A stretch of DNA of 64,000 nt from Hirundichthys speculiger. Its lineage: Eukaryota; Chordata; Actinopteri; Beloniformes; Exocoetidae. The translations under genes and the position numbers were made by a program. Under the pieces are notes generated by a model that saw nothing but the letters and a program-made list of their open reading frames with translations, was not told the origin of the DNA and did not search any database. Positions 36,395 through 48,442 of this stretch are shown here, one piece after another. The stretch lies in contig JAGFBZ010002033.1 in NCBI GenBank assembly GCA_018398805.1, positions 3,392,858 to 3,456,857 of the forward strand, read 5' to 3'. Numbering within the stretch: the first letter of the stretch is position 1; the number at the start of each line of letters is the position of its first letter.

Positions 36395-36830
36395 TCAAAC
36401 CCCCCCGGTCGGGGCGCTCCTCCGGCTCTGGCCGACTGCAGCTTTCATCTTCCTGCTTGTTTTAAACATTTGATGATGCAATTGTTAGCGTGACAGAAGC
36501 GACAGCCCGTGTTGCCATGTTTGATTGCTTTCCGAAGATACATATGTTAATTAAAAAAAAGTTTGTTGTTGCCGAGTTTTAAATATGGCGGGTGTGGAGG
36601 AGTCGCTTAAGGCTCATCCGTGACGTTGCTCTCTGGCCAATCAATGGCTCGCGGCGTGGTGACGTTGTATTCTCGGCCCGACTCAGCCCGGATAGAACCC
36701 CAGCCAAGTAGTTACGAAAAAAGGAGGGCCGAGCCGGTACTATGACCTAGTGGAAAACCTCCAAAGCGGAGCCGAGTCGAGTCGAGCCCGCTAAGTAGGT
36801 ACTAGTGGAAAAGGGCCAAAATATGTTTAC
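36395..36830. other. GC- and CpG-rich segment, probable transposon terminus
   Basis: Much richer in CpG than its surroundings. Contains a GGCCAATCAATGG (CCAAT box) near 36636, TGACGTTG words, and a short ATG frame (ATGGCGGGTGTGG near 36584). It ends in GAGTCGAGTCGAGCCCG and TAGGTACTAGTGGAAAAGGG, which I recall as the end of a common fish DNA element (..ttttccactagtacc..). So the promoter-like look may come from the element and not from a host gene. Confidence 0.4.
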
Positions 36831-36869
36831 GTTCGGTAAACTCTGGGAGCCGCAAGTAGCAGCGTGTTT

Positions 36870-36985
36870 TGCCTTTCGTATCCTGAAATTTCTTTCGTAT
36901 CAAGAGGCAATATTTTCCCGTTGAGATGTTTCGGAACCTGAAAATTTCACATGTTGAGACGTTCGTAAGTAGAGGTAATACTGGA
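36870..36985 (+). repeat. Interspersed repeat end (CGTAAGTAGAGGTA type)
   Basis: Contains TTTCGTATCAAGAGGCAA and ends TTCGTAAGTAGAGGTAATAC, a wording I recall at the ends of common vertebrate DNA-transposon relics. Partner end not found. Confidence 0.35.
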
Positions 36986-37009
36986 TATCACTATAGCACC
37001 ACCCCCCAT

Positions 37010-37042
37010 CTCCCCCACCCCCACCCCACACACACACACACC
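37010..37042. repeat. C-rich plus (CA)n tract
   Basis: CCCCCACCCCCACCCC followed by CACACA units. Confidence 0.75.
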
Positions 37043-37196
37043 CTCCAGGTTATTGGTGGGCCTACCAATAAATCCAGTACCGTTTTTTTAGTCCTAGTGC
37101 GTCCCTGCATACAGCTTAGACACATAAATGTTTTCACTCTACCTGACAGCAACAGTGAGGGAAGTTTTTCTGATGTAGGTCAGTTAAAATTCTATG

Positions 37197-37200
<4 letters not shown>

Positions 37201-37244
<44 letters not shown>
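37201..37244. repeat. (TA)n microsatellite
   Basis: 22 uninterrupted TA units next to the end of the Tc1-like element; Tc1 elements insert at TA. Confidence 0.95.
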
Positions 37245-37250
<6 letters not shown>

Positions 37251-37301
37251 AGTAAAATTTCAGAAAAATAATTAATTAATTTAATTTAATTAATTTCTAT
37301 A

Positions 37302-37880
37302 AAGTCAGGTGTTTACATACACTCGGTTAGTATTTGAAACTGTTTAACTTGGCACAATCATTTTGGGGAGCCCTCCACAAGCTTCTCAAAATAACAAATT
37401 AGTGGGCCTTCTTGCTTGCGCATGGCTTCTCAATGCCACTCCCCAGTGTCTTTACTTTGTTGCCCTTAATCCACATGGAAACTAATTTGGAGGTATGCAT
37501 GGGGTCATTTTCGATTGTCTTTTTGGGTGACAATGACCCTAAGCATTGTGTTTTTGGCTGATGTCATGAGATATTTCAATATATCCACATAATATCCCTT
37601 CCTATTGATGCCACGTATTTCGTGAAGTGCACCAGTCAGTCCTGCAGCAAAGCAGCATCTTAACATGATACTGCTTCTCTCATACTTCAAATTTGGGATG
37701 ATGTTCTGATGTCCTTAAACTTCCCCCTTTTTAATCCAAACATAATAATGGTCATTATAACTAAATAGTCTAATAATTCTATTCTCATCAGACCACAGGC
37801 CATCCCTCCAACGATTAAGATCCTTTTCCCTGTATGCAGGGAATCTGTAATCTCTGCAGGGGGCTGAATTCTCCTTTAGA
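37302..37880 (-). pseudogene. Tc1-like transposase remnant, first part (C-terminal half)
   Basis: Antisense remnant of a Tc1/mariner element, a DDE cut-and-paste transposon that inserts at TA. It opens with GTGTTTACATACACTCGG, the terminal phrase of fish Tc1 elements of the Sleeping Beauty type. It continues with stretches that match, as I recall them, the antisense of such transposase genes (CCTCCACAAGCTTCTCA, TGGAGGTATGCATGGGGTCA, GTGAAGTGCACCAGTCAGTC, CATCAGACCACAGGCCAT). Several small deletions and frame breaks leave no open frame over 61 codons. It stops near 37880, where a LINE 3' end interrupts it, and resumes at about 38155. Confidence 0.85.
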
Positions 37881-37904
37881 CATAGGCTAAAAAATTAAAT
37901 CCGG

Positions 37905-38150
37905 GAATAAAGTCGCTGCTCCTCCACATCCAGAGGAGCCATTTGAGGTGGCACCTCCCTTGGGAGGTGTTCCCAACCCAGAGAATGCCTTGAGGCAGAC
38001 TTAGGACACGTTGGAGAGATTATATTTCTCTGCAGGCCTTGGTGTACTCCCTGAGGAGGGGCAGATGGGTAGAGGGAGGTCTGGGCCTTTCTGTGTAGGC
38101 TGCTGCCCCCATGGGCCGAACCTGGATAAGCAGAAGTTAATGAATAGAGG
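37905..38150 (+). mobile_element. LINE 3' end inserted within the Tc1-like element
   Basis: Reads CTCCACATCCAGAGGAGCCA, GGACACGTTGGAGAGATTAT, TAGGCTGCTGCCCCCATGGG and ACCTGGATAAGCAGAAGTTA. In fish LINEs I recall the same phrases (ggacacgctggagagactatgtctctcggc and gacctcggataagcggaag). It sits between two parts of one Tc1-like element, so it inserted later. It may belong to the same LINE family as the 5' fragment at 34602-35165. 5'-truncated; target duplication not resolved. Confidence 0.75.
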
Positions 38151-38154
38151 GGAC

Positions 38155-38572
38155 GGATTAATTTATTTGCACGTTTCACACCAAAGCGTGTTCATCTCTG
38201 GGTCACAGAAGCCATCTCTTTCCTAAGTGCTTTTCTGGTATTTATACGTACATGAATATTACTGTTTGAACAGATGAATGTAGGACTTTCAGGCATCTGG
38301 AAATTTTACCCAAGGATATAAACAGGCTTGCAAAAGTCCACAGAACTTTCCTTGATGTCTTTTTTGTTTTATTTTCATTTTCTTTCATCCAATGAGGCCG
38401 TGGTATTTGAAGATGTGCCTTGAGATACATCCACAGGTATACCACCAGTTAACTCAAATGTCAGTCAGCCTGCCAGAGGCTTCTAATGCCAAAACATGAT
38501 CACGTGCAATCTCCAAGCTCTTTAAGGCCACAGTCAACTTCATGTATGCAAATTTCCGACATCAACAAATAA
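38155..38572 (-). pseudogene. Tc1-like transposase remnant, second part and right end
   Basis: Resumes the antisense Tc1-like transposase (TTTCACACCAAAGCGTGTTC, GATACATCCACAGGTATACC). It then reaches the terminal region with GGCCACAGTCAACTTCATGT and TGCAAATTTCCGACATCAAC, corresponding to the right end of Sleeping-Beauty-type elements. Together with 37302-37880 it represents about 1 kb of a 1.3 to 1.6 kb element, decayed by indels. No intact frame. Confidence 0.82.
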
Positions 38573-41500
38573 AACTGTATTTATCTTTTTCTAAAGTGTG
38601 TTAATGTCTGGTTGTAACTGTACATGCCGTTGCTGAGTTTCTATACCATTCCTGGCATATGTGGTTCTCACTTAATTTATATTTGTCGCCTGTAAAAGGG
38701 ACAATTGTTGGAGTTAAACGTTGATTTTCTTTCAGTCATTCATATTAACTTTTGTTGTAATTTAGAATAATGTTTGTAATTGGACCCCAGCAGGCCTGGA
38801 CCCTCCGGATGAATTTAAAACCCTCGAAGATATTTGGAGTATTTGGGGGCGGGTGGCATGTTTGTTATGAGATGTGCTGTTCTGAGCACAGCTAACAAGC
38901 CACACAGCCACATGTCCTGCCGTCTCGCTGTTTGCTAAGGGTGTTGTGAGACGAAGAGCTGTACAAAATATTACGCTACCCCAGTTTCCATGGATACCAC
39001 ACCTGGTTTGACATGAAGTCATGCATGCACTGTCTGGATTGAGCCGGCCATATGAGATAGAGGACATCTCTTTAAGATCCTGTGTAACTCATAAAACAAG
39101 GGGCTGAGAAAACACTATAATGGAACTGTTCATCACCGAAACATGTTATCACATTTCATCCTGTTTAATTCTCCCAGCCTGCAGTGATGCACAAAGATGT
39201 TGACTTTTCTTTCTTGTTGATCTCCCATTTGGGTCAATAGTCAAATGTTTGACAGTCTACAGATGCAATCGATTTTATTCTCTGTCTCACCATTTAAATC
39301 CTTTATAGGCTTTTCACATTCACTGCCTCCATTTCCTATTCCCTCTGCTCAGCATGCATGAAGCGGACAACACCGGGAGACCAGAGATCCATAATCCCCC
39401 TACAGGAAAGAAGTGGATGACTTTAATGATTTAAATCTTGTCAATGAGCACTTTCTCTGATTTGAAATGAGAATTCTGAAGGCTTGCTGGAATCATCCCA
39501 AAACAGAACCACACTCAACACATTAGCATTCCCTGAAGTCAATGGTCATTGACTGCTGAAAATAGGTGCTTAATCATTTTTAATTAGGGATAATCAGACA
39601 TCTTGTCCATTCTCATTTTGAAAGGGCAAAACCGAGGTCTGTAATAAACAAAGTTCTTGGCTTGACAATCTTATTTAAATCCTTTGAATATGACAACATT
39701 GTGAGTTTAAGATATTTTCCTTGTAGATGTCAGATCGGTCAACATTCTTAAACCACACATAATTACTGCATCAACAGAAGAAGAGGAATTTATTTATAAA
39801 AGCATTTTAAGTATCAGTGTTCTGAAGCTCTTTTGTTGTGTTCCAAAAACACTGACAGAAAATTAAAAAAAAGAAGAAACTGAGAGTGATGTTTGGACTG
39901 GGTGTGGCAGGGCAGTCTCTTTCACGCTGGTATCTCTTAGTAATGAGGCCCTGTGAAGCCGAGGCTCTCACCCCTCGCTGGGCCCTCATACATCATTAAT
40001 GCTCCCACATCATAGTCCTGATAATTACCGGGGACGTGAATGTCACCTCAGTCGCACCTCCTCAGCAGAGGCTGACAGCAAAAGGTCTGTGGTCTGCCAG
40101 ACGTGCCATGAGTTCTGCATCTCACATGCAGTGTTTGCACGCACACACTCTCTTAGTTACTCTCACAAACAAAACAATTCTGCCCAAAGTGAACCATATG
40201 TGTCCTCTTCTTCTAATCAAAACACATGGGACGCTAGACTCCTCTGGATTTGTTCCAGCTGGCTGCTCAACTTAAAAAGTCAGATAAAAAAGTCAGTTCA
40301 TTCAGTTTACAAAATATCACATTTTTGTTTCACTTCTTTTTACAGTGTTGATTTATAGTGACCTCCAAAGTGTTTTTGTTGATTTTATCCAGATTCTAAA
40401 ATGTTGTCCCTGAGATTTTGGTCTATATTCTACAGTTTAATTTCCATATCATTACTGAGGAGGTGAATTCAATGTAACTCTGCTTCTCAAACACAGTTTT
40501 TCAGTTAATTGAATTAAATTGATTTGTACCTTATCAATCCACAAGGGGAAACTACATTGTTGGAAAGCAGGAAGTGTTTCATGCTTAGAATCTCCAGAAA
40601 TTAAAAGCATTGAGCTGCTGCGTTTGCAGCTTGGCAGCTTTTAGCAGATGATGTCACATGCAGCATCAGGTAACAGTTAAATTAAAGATGGACAGAAAGT
40701 AAGCACTGATAGCAGAGGACACTACCTGGGGAGCAGAGATGCTCCTTTACAGTAACACATCCAGGCTTGCATTTTGCAAACCAGCACTATAATCCCTCCC
40801 CTTTTTGGTATAGCACCTGCTTGCAGGTGTGCTTGCAGTTTATTTCTCATAGTGCATCCTTGCTCGCTGCTTTACTCCTGTCCTATTTCCTCGACATTTC
40901 CTCTTCAACCTATCTGGACTTTGGGTCTCATTCTGGAGATTAACTTGTCTTTTGAAAGCTCAGTCAGCTGCTCCCACATGTAAACAAGTTTCCTGTTGTC
41001 ATGGCTACTTATCATGCTGAAAAGTACCAGAATTTGCAGCAAAAATCTTAGCAAGACTGCATCCAAGCTGGCAAATTCATGCTTCTTTTAGAAGAAAAAA
41101 AAGCACAGCAGAGAATCTAAAGATTATGGAAAAAAAAACATATTGTAAAACATTGTGAAACCTACTGTAATAGAATAGAATTATACGTGTGTTAGTTTAG
41201 GCTACATCTTCCAAAATTACATCTGAGACCTGTCTACAGTACTGTTAAAGGAGGTTGCTTCCCCTTCAAGGGGCAAAGCAAAGCGGCTACCACAGCTGTA
41301 GGTATTATACCAATGAGTTGTCTGCCCGAAATATTTATCCCACTTGCTTGAACATGGTGTCACTTGAGGTATTTTCTTCAATTTTGGCTCAAGCACATAG
41401 ATGTGCTGGTAAGATTTTTTGTGATCAAAGGACGTTGACTCTTTCACTTCACTCTCTTTTCAGGAAATCTAGCCTGTGCCAGGAGATTATCCAATTTCAA

Positions 41501-43530
41501 ATCTTTTCAGACAGCAGTGCTTCCAGTTCTTTTCAAAATGCAGATTGCTCATCACTTTCGGTGCCAGAGAGTCAGTGACAAAGTGTGGAAATCCTTCAGG
41601 AAACGTTGGTGTTACAGAATTGACAATAATTCACTGCGCACAACACTCAAAAAAAAAAAATAGAAAAAATGGTGTCATTATCAAAGGCAAACTGACAATA
41701 ACAAATTAAACATGTGTCAATGTTGGCGCAATGTGCTCATGGAACTGCATTTACACCAAGTTTAAGCAAAACCTTTTTTTTTAGCATGCTGAATACAGTT
41801 GAACTATTTACTAATATTAAAATAAAATAAAAAAAGATCAAAGAAGTCCTCATTGTAGCTTCCAACTGAAAAATGTTAATGAACAGAAACTGAATACAAA
41901 TAAAATTATGTAAATTCTCAACTCTCTGTATGGATTGATACCAATTCTATGAAGAAATATGTTCTGCTGTTTGGAAGCACTGATCATTTAAAGCATAATT
42001 TAAACTCATTTCAGCAAAGCAATTATCTCATAAATGTGGTTGTTGTGGCTCTGATGGTTGTGCTAACTTTGCAACCGCCACCTCCTTAGTCATGATTTGT
42101 GTAAATGAGAACATGTGTATATTGGAGTTGGCAGTTTAAGTGCCATACAGCTGTCCAATTAAGCATGACTTATGCATATATTATTTCAAAGAGTTAAGAT
42201 AAACCGTCAAAAAGCTTTTGTGATTAACTCCAAAGGTATAATTATCATTTGCCAGGTGAGGAATGATATCGTCTGGCTGCTTGCATCTTTCTATGTTGTA
42301 ATATAATGACAGCATGGGGCTGCACACTGGGAACTTTTCACATCCAGATTACAGAAATGCTTCTTCTGATTAGTTGCATTAAACATGTGCAACTCATTTG
42401 TTTGAAAGAAAACTTCAAGATGTCTTAAGTTGTCTTATGTCTCATCTTTTCCTGAGACTAATTCGCCAACAAAATGGCAACTTTTTCCTATTGTGCCGAC
42501 AGGAAAATCTAGAGGCAGAAGACAATGTTTCCAGATGGTCCACATATTTCACATCACATTTTCTGACAATGTAGAAAGCGGGTTAAGATCCTGCTTCCCT
42601 TTCATGCCATTTTACTTTTTTTCTCAAGAAATTGAGGTTAAAAAAAACATGGTTCTGCTGATAATTGATACCTCTCTCTGTCACTTTCTAAGAAAAAAAG
42701 AAGCATGACAGTAATCACCATTATTGAACTACAAAGTCACCTACTATAACAGGCAAAAATAATGATAACATCACAATGACATGTATAAAGGGGAGAACTG
42801 AGTCCTCAGCTTTTAGAATGCAAGTAAATCAAGTGAAACTCTTGTTTCAAGTTTATTATCAAAATCCAAGCACACTACAAATCATGAAATAACTCCATTA
42901 AAATTCAAACATTTCAAGTACCTGTATGAGTTTTGGAGGAGCAGGAGAAGTAAACATGACAAGACACATAGCCGAATTCACTGTGAGTAAAATATATCTG
43001 GATGAAAATGTTTTCCTTTAAAAAAAAAAAATGGTAAGACCACATTTAGAGTTCCCACTATTAACACAGCTATCTGCTATGATTATGATCAAATCAGACT
43101 AAGTCAAAAATCAGACTTCAATTGTGATGTTTTTTTTAGTGAGTCGAGGTGTACTCTAATGAGGTACAGTTTTGTATACGAAAAGCTGATTTTTCTTCAA
43201 GAAAAGGGCACATGAAAAAGTAAAATAACTGTATGAAAAGTCTTCGAAACAGACATTTGCGCCCATTTCAATCCTTCTTTACTGCTTCTCTTCTGCATCT
43301 CCTTTTCTAACTGATAGCAGACACGTGTATGCGCGCATGGAGACACGCTCTGGGTTTAGAAGAAATCCTCATTTGGCCAATTACTGTGACCTTCCAAATT
43401 GCAGACCATCCAAAAGCCCCTTACAGTGAGTGTAATATCCCCTCCTTCCCTGCTTCTCTGGAGAGATATTCAGCATGCTCTTCTAACCCCACTGATAGGA
43501 CAGTTTAGCTTTAAATGAGCCTGTTTTGCC
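38573..43530. other. Mostly unique DNA, no gene seen
   Basis: A short phrase CAATCCACAAGGGGAAACTA at 40537-40556 resembles the 3' tail of Rex3/RTE-type retroposons. Overlapping 79 to 119-codon frames at 39999-40358 look random. Stretches such as 42100-42320 are repeat-free and could be regulatory, but this cannot be tested here. Confidence 0.4.
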
Positions 43531-43729
43531 TCAACACATTTCTTCCCGCACGTCTTCCAGGACTGTGGGTTTTATTGATCGCTGTTCTCTCGGGGGTGTT
43601 GGTGCCTGGGCTGGGGCACTCAGCAGCAGCTGCTTGGTCTGCTGATGGTTGTTAGCCCTGCTGGCTGCACTGTTCTGGGTTTTGTGTGGTGCCAGACTCA
43701 GCAGTAACCCTGCACCCCTACAGCCCTGT
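43531..43729 (-). other. Candidate minus-strand terminal exon, unidentified
   Basis: On the minus strand CTAACAAGCATCTTCAG gives a branch-site-like word and an acceptor-like AG at 43730. The following frame is open for about 65 codons to a TGA at 43531-43533, and its end looks protein-like (PTPPREQRSIKPTVLEDV). It is GC-richer than its surroundings. The family is not recognised, no upstream exon is found, and the pyrimidine tract is weak. Confidence 0.2.
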
Positions 43730-43730
43730 C

Positions 43731-44655
43731 TGAAGATGCTTGTTAGGAAGGTGCCTAAAAATAGAGGAAAAAATATCTTGTCTCCCTGCACAAATTCCGT
43801 CTCTACACGCCTGGCTAATTTACCCGGATGGCTGGCGCAGGCTTACCTGGGTCCTCGAGTGTATAGCTTTCCTGTACACAGCTGTGTATATTTATGAGGC
43901 TGATTTATGTGACTGATCTCTGCGTTATCTTGAAACAAGTCTTGGTCGTGTTGTTGAGCCATTTGCATTTTTATTTGTGGCAAACAACCGAGATATTCCC
44001 ATGGAAGGGTAACCATAGGGATCTGCTGGGGGAGTAGGGACACAAAGGTTGCTTCTTCACCTCCCTGTAACAACAAATCCTGACTGGTTAAAGGTTTATT
44101 GTTCATTCAGCTTACTTAGTTTTATAGATGGTATGTTTTTGTTTTGTTTTGTTTTGTTTAATCCAGCACCACTCTTGAGGCTAATTGTTTTTAAAGTCAA
44201 TTGTTTGTCTGGGATAAATAACATATATATATATTTTAAATCAATTCAGAATAGTAAACTAATTGAATTGGTAAGTTTAATTGCGTTATGGCTCTCATCC
44301 TGGAAAAATAAACTGCAACTATCATCACATTGGGCAACTCAATAATGGCCTCCCAATACTGTAATTACACATGAGCTGGTCCTCCACAAATATCTGAAAC
44401 TGTTCAGGGAAATTATGCTCTTGGCAACTCTGAGGCCAGGTGGTGCGCATCATTACACACAAACAGCCAACTAATCAATGTTCATATAACAACCTAGATA
44501 CACACACTGACATGCAGGCTATCAGACAGCAAGCAGTCGATAAACATTCAATTGAGACGACTCAGAAAAGTGTCAGATATGTCACAGCACCTCTGTATTT
44601 TATTATGATTTATTACAGTTTGAAAAGTTTATTTTTTTGTTTGTTGGTTTTTTTT
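43731..44655. other. No gene seen
   Basis: (GTTTT)n at 44135-44160. A plus-strand open frame at 43649-43897 begins with a hydrophobic stretch but has no ATG at its start. Confidence 0.4.
44135..44160. repeat. (GTTTT)n pentanucleotide repeat
   Basis: About five GTTTT units. Confidence 0.88.
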
Positions 44656-44686
44656 AACAATACCATTAATAAATAATGGTATTGTT
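44656..44686. other. Perfect 13-bp hairpin with 5-nt loop
   Basis: AACAATACCATTA (44656-44668) and TAATGGTATTGTT (44674-44686) are perfect reverse complements around loop ATAAA. It may be a MITE footprint or cruciform-prone site. Confidence 0.85.
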
Positions 44687-45404
44687 CATCAACTGACTCC
44701 TTGATAACCAGAAGTAGAAGAGGTATCATATTCATCATCTGTAACTTGTTTTAACAGCTCGTGTACATGTTGAAGCACAGCCGCCACGTCATCTGTGACT
44801 GAGCCTCGCGCTGACAAAGCGTTGACAGGCAGTGATCGTGCCACAGCCCTGTCCTCAACAAACACCCTATAAATATGAATAAACGCGCGCTGCTAAATAA
44901 TGACACTTTTTAAAGTTCTAAATTAATCTGTCTAAAAGATAGAAATTAAACATGACAAAAAGGTTCTGCCTTAATCTTTCCTGTTGGAACATCCCTCCAG
45001 TTTAACATTTATAGCTTGTTCCAGCATCAGATTCATTAGCATATATTGAAAATATGAACACATATATTCCGGGTCTGATATGTGGAAAAAGATGTAATGT
45101 CTTCTGCTCATTATATCCCTTTATATACAATAAATTAAATATTTCCATGGAAACTGAGATAAGTAATAAAATAGTAGATGAATCATAGTTGGCGACATTA
45201 TTATATCACTATCTTGCTGTTGTCAGGTGCAGGTTTTATGATATATGGGATAAGTGATTATGTTAATACGTATTGTAATAATAAGCTTAACTATCCTCTG
45301 AATACATTTTATTAATTATACTTGAATTAATCCTGCAGCCAATAAGTCAGTGTAACAAGGTTTAAATATATACAGTGATTTAATCTTACAGTATGTGCTT
45401 ACGG
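44687..45404. other. Unique segment with regulatory-like words
   Basis: 44760-44900 is GC-richer, contains the near-MEF2 word CTATAAATAT (44867-44876), and is followed by CpG words (AAACGCGCGCTG). No coding frame. Confidence 0.35.
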
Positions 45405-46213
45405 AGCGAAGACGTTAAACTACCCACATTTCAAAATAATCAAAGACCCACAGTGAGGCTGCATTCAGCCATCATGGTCCTCATCTGTGGACCAGCCTGC
45501 CAGAGAACATCAGGACCACAGAGACTGTTGAGATTTTTAAAAGGAGGCTCAAGACTCACCTTTTTCACCTGGTTTTTACCTGATTTCTTTTACCCTTTTA
45601 TTTATTTTATTTTTCCTAATCTGTAATGATTGTAAGCATTTAATTTAAGTTGTAAATTTATCTTTGTGCATTTTATTGCTATTACATTTTTAATTTTTAT
45701 TTTTAAACCCGAAACTTTTAAATTTTCACATTTTATGCATTTTATCATTGTTTTATCTATTGTCTGTTTTACTGTTTTTTAATCTTTTAGTTTTTAGCTC
45801 CACACTGGGAGTTGTGTCTGGTCTGCCCGTGGGGGCCTGGTCTTGGAGATCCCCCGGGCCTGGAGGACTGGGGGGCTCTGCACAACGTGTGGATCTACCC
45901 TGGTCTATCTGGGTTGAGGTGGTTTCTGGGACGGCACCCCCTGTGGTCGCAGGCTGTGACGCCTCTCTGTGTGACGGCCTCCCATAAGTGGTTCCTCCTC
46001 ATCTGGATCCTCAGTGTCCTGCCAGGTTACTTAACTCTTTAGTTTGTGCTGTGAGTGTGGGTGTGTGTGCTTTGTGTATATACGCGGGGGGGGGGGGGGG
46101 GGGTTTTTATCTGTTGTGTTCCTGTTGTAATGTTTTATTTTGTGAAGCACTCTGTGTTGCATTTTATATGCATGAAAAGTGCTATAGAAATAAAGTTTAA
46201 TTTGATTTGATAC
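45405..46213 (+). mobile_element. L2-like LINE 3' end with ORF2 tail
   Basis: The first part encodes the end of a LINE ORF2: a remnant of the L-W-N-S-L-P...F-K...L-K-T-H-L-F motif (GTGGACCAGCCTGCCAGAGA, then GAGGCTCAAGACTCACCTTT). Then follow a long 3' UTR, a G run (46086-46103), and the typical tail GTGCTATAGAAATAAAGTTT ending in a TTTGATTTGAT repeat. This tail (gtgctatataaataaa-gtt-tgattgatt) is shared by L2-type and related fish LINEs. Frame broken; 5' part missing, as usual for LINE insertions. Confidence 0.75.
46086..46103. repeat. Poly-G run
   Basis: 18 consecutive G inside the LINE 3' UTR. Could form a quadruplex and is prone to sequencing-length error. Confidence 0.9.
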
Positions 46214-48442
46214 CGAACACAAATTTCCTTTATTTTCCATAATCACAAATCTATGCATGATCTATACACATTTTTGTGAGCGATGGTTACATTGTAATCA
46301 CTACTTAAGCTTTTATTAATGAACGCAGCATCATCAGGAATTTACTAATGCAGCAAAGAAAAAAAAAGTTTCATTAATATTTTTTTTCTTGTAAGCAAGA
46401 CCTAATATTACCCTGTAAAATTAAAACACAGAAGAACAGACTGATAAATATGTCCAGGTTTTATCTGGATGATTTAGGGGGAGGAATTAAAACAGGTTTG
46501 AGTCATTTCAGTTTAATTTAAAATTACTTTATTAATCCCCAAAGGGCAATTAATTAATTCATCCATTTTCCACAGGCTCAACGTCACATTATTACAGCAT
46601 TTTTATTCATGTTACTTAGTTTTTACAGCCTGGGCCAGTCCGGCTCTTGACTCATGTTGAGATTGTGCCTGTTAGAGGGATCAATAGTGTCTGTGAACGA
46701 ACTGCAGAACAAGGGAAATGGAAGTGATTTGGAATAACATTACTACTTAAGTATTTTTCAGTTTGGTGTATAGCAGTGTATAGCAGTGTGAGTTTAGTAG
46801 TTCGATGTAAGTTCTAGTTTGTGATCTATAGCGTTGCACTATACGCTCTTTCATGCAGTAATAACATGCTTAAATGGTTATTTAGTGTCATTTCAGTGCA
46901 AATTTATGTTTGCGTGGTCGCTCAGAGCTGCTCTCTGATTTCAAAAGAGGCAGACTGCAGGACAGAAGGCTGGAGTGGAGAGGCTTACTTCAGCCCCCAA
47001 AACTCAGTCTGAAATTGTGACTGAAAAGTCTCCTCTTTTTGCACTTCAACATCGTGAGTTTTGGAATTTGTTTGTCACTGCAAGCGAACATGGACATGTG
47101 GCATGAGAGTGTGTGAAAAGTGAGAATAGCCTGAGTCTCACACTCAATGCATGAGTCTTTTAGAGACCTGCTGTTGTATTTTGATCAAAACATGTCCAAG
47201 ATGTTACAAAATAATGAATGCCCCTGGAAATGACATCTACTAGCAAATAAAGTGAAAAATAGCATCCGACCCTTATGAGCCTAATTTACCCATGTGACCC
47301 TTTGGGTGCCCTGTAACTGGTTGACCAAAATTGGTCGTTACCAATAAAGTTACACCATGGCCTGTTTGACTTGAACATTCAAAGACACAACACCAACAAT
47401 TTGACATATCGGACATCTCTTTAATACAGAATACATCACAACATATTCCCTCTAACACGTACATGCAAAGCCAACACATCAGTTACGGTGTAGGCCCTGG
47501 TTGAATATTCATTTGCAGAGTGTGAGACTCACATGTTGAAGAAGCTACAGATGCACCAGCAAAGAGAAGGCAGAACTGTCACATATTTCAGTTGGTTCCC
47601 ATAATCTATATTATGGTGTTGTAGTTACGCTTCAGTCCCATATAATACCATTCAAACTGACAATGTGTCCTGTAACTTGGACTGGTTATTGCACTCCAGT
47701 TAACTGCATTTCCAGTTCTATTTTGTAAGATGTCTTTATTTCAAAACAATTCCGCATTGTTGAGATCTTTTCCAGTTTTGTGAATTTGCTGTTATAGCGT
47801 ACGGCTCATGGAAATGCTTTATAAATACTGCCCACATCAGAGTTGCAAATAGAAAATACACCTAATGGAACCACGTCAATTTTACAAAAGCAGCAAAGAT
47901 GGTTTTCTGTGGCAGTTCATGAAAGGGATACTTCACAAAACTGCGGTGAAAAAAACCTTTTTGGGAGTAAAAATCACATGACATAACAGAAAAAAGACAC
48001 AATTGCTTTTCTGTTGGAGCAGACATCCTTGGGCTTGATGCAGCAGGTGAAAAAGAAGATTTACTGCCTTGCATAACTCATCAAGTGCTGTTCAAACCAT
48101 CGGAACAACTACTTCTCCATGAAATAGTGGACAATAAGCTCCAAGAAGTCTCACATATATGGCTGGCTCTGTGTATAAGGGGCTTGTTGTGTACAATTCG
48201 ATAAAGACAATCATTGCCACTATTTCTAGGACTTGAGACGAGAAAAGAAAGCACGACTTGGTTGCATGGCATGACTTTATTGAAACGCAGTCATTTTGCA
48301 GTTGAGTTTTATCAGCATCTTGATATGAATAAAAGAACTGCACTAAAACTGTAACAAAAACATGGTGACATGGTAGACAGCATAACATTATTCAGAGAAA
48401 ATATAGGCACATTAGAGTTAATTTTTCTAAAGACAGAGGTCT
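46214..48442. other. No gene seen
   Basis: A phrase TTTATTAATCCCCAAAGGGC at 46529-46548 resembles Rex3/RTE tails. Otherwise unique AT-rich sequence. Confidence 0.4.

Noticed and set aside
37895..38179. 94-codon minus frame
   Set aside because: Antisense of the inserted LINE tail.
43649..43897. Plus-strand frame starting with a hydrophobic, signal-peptide-like run
   Set aside because: No ATG at the start (a TGA lies two codons upstream of the TTG), and no homology recognised.
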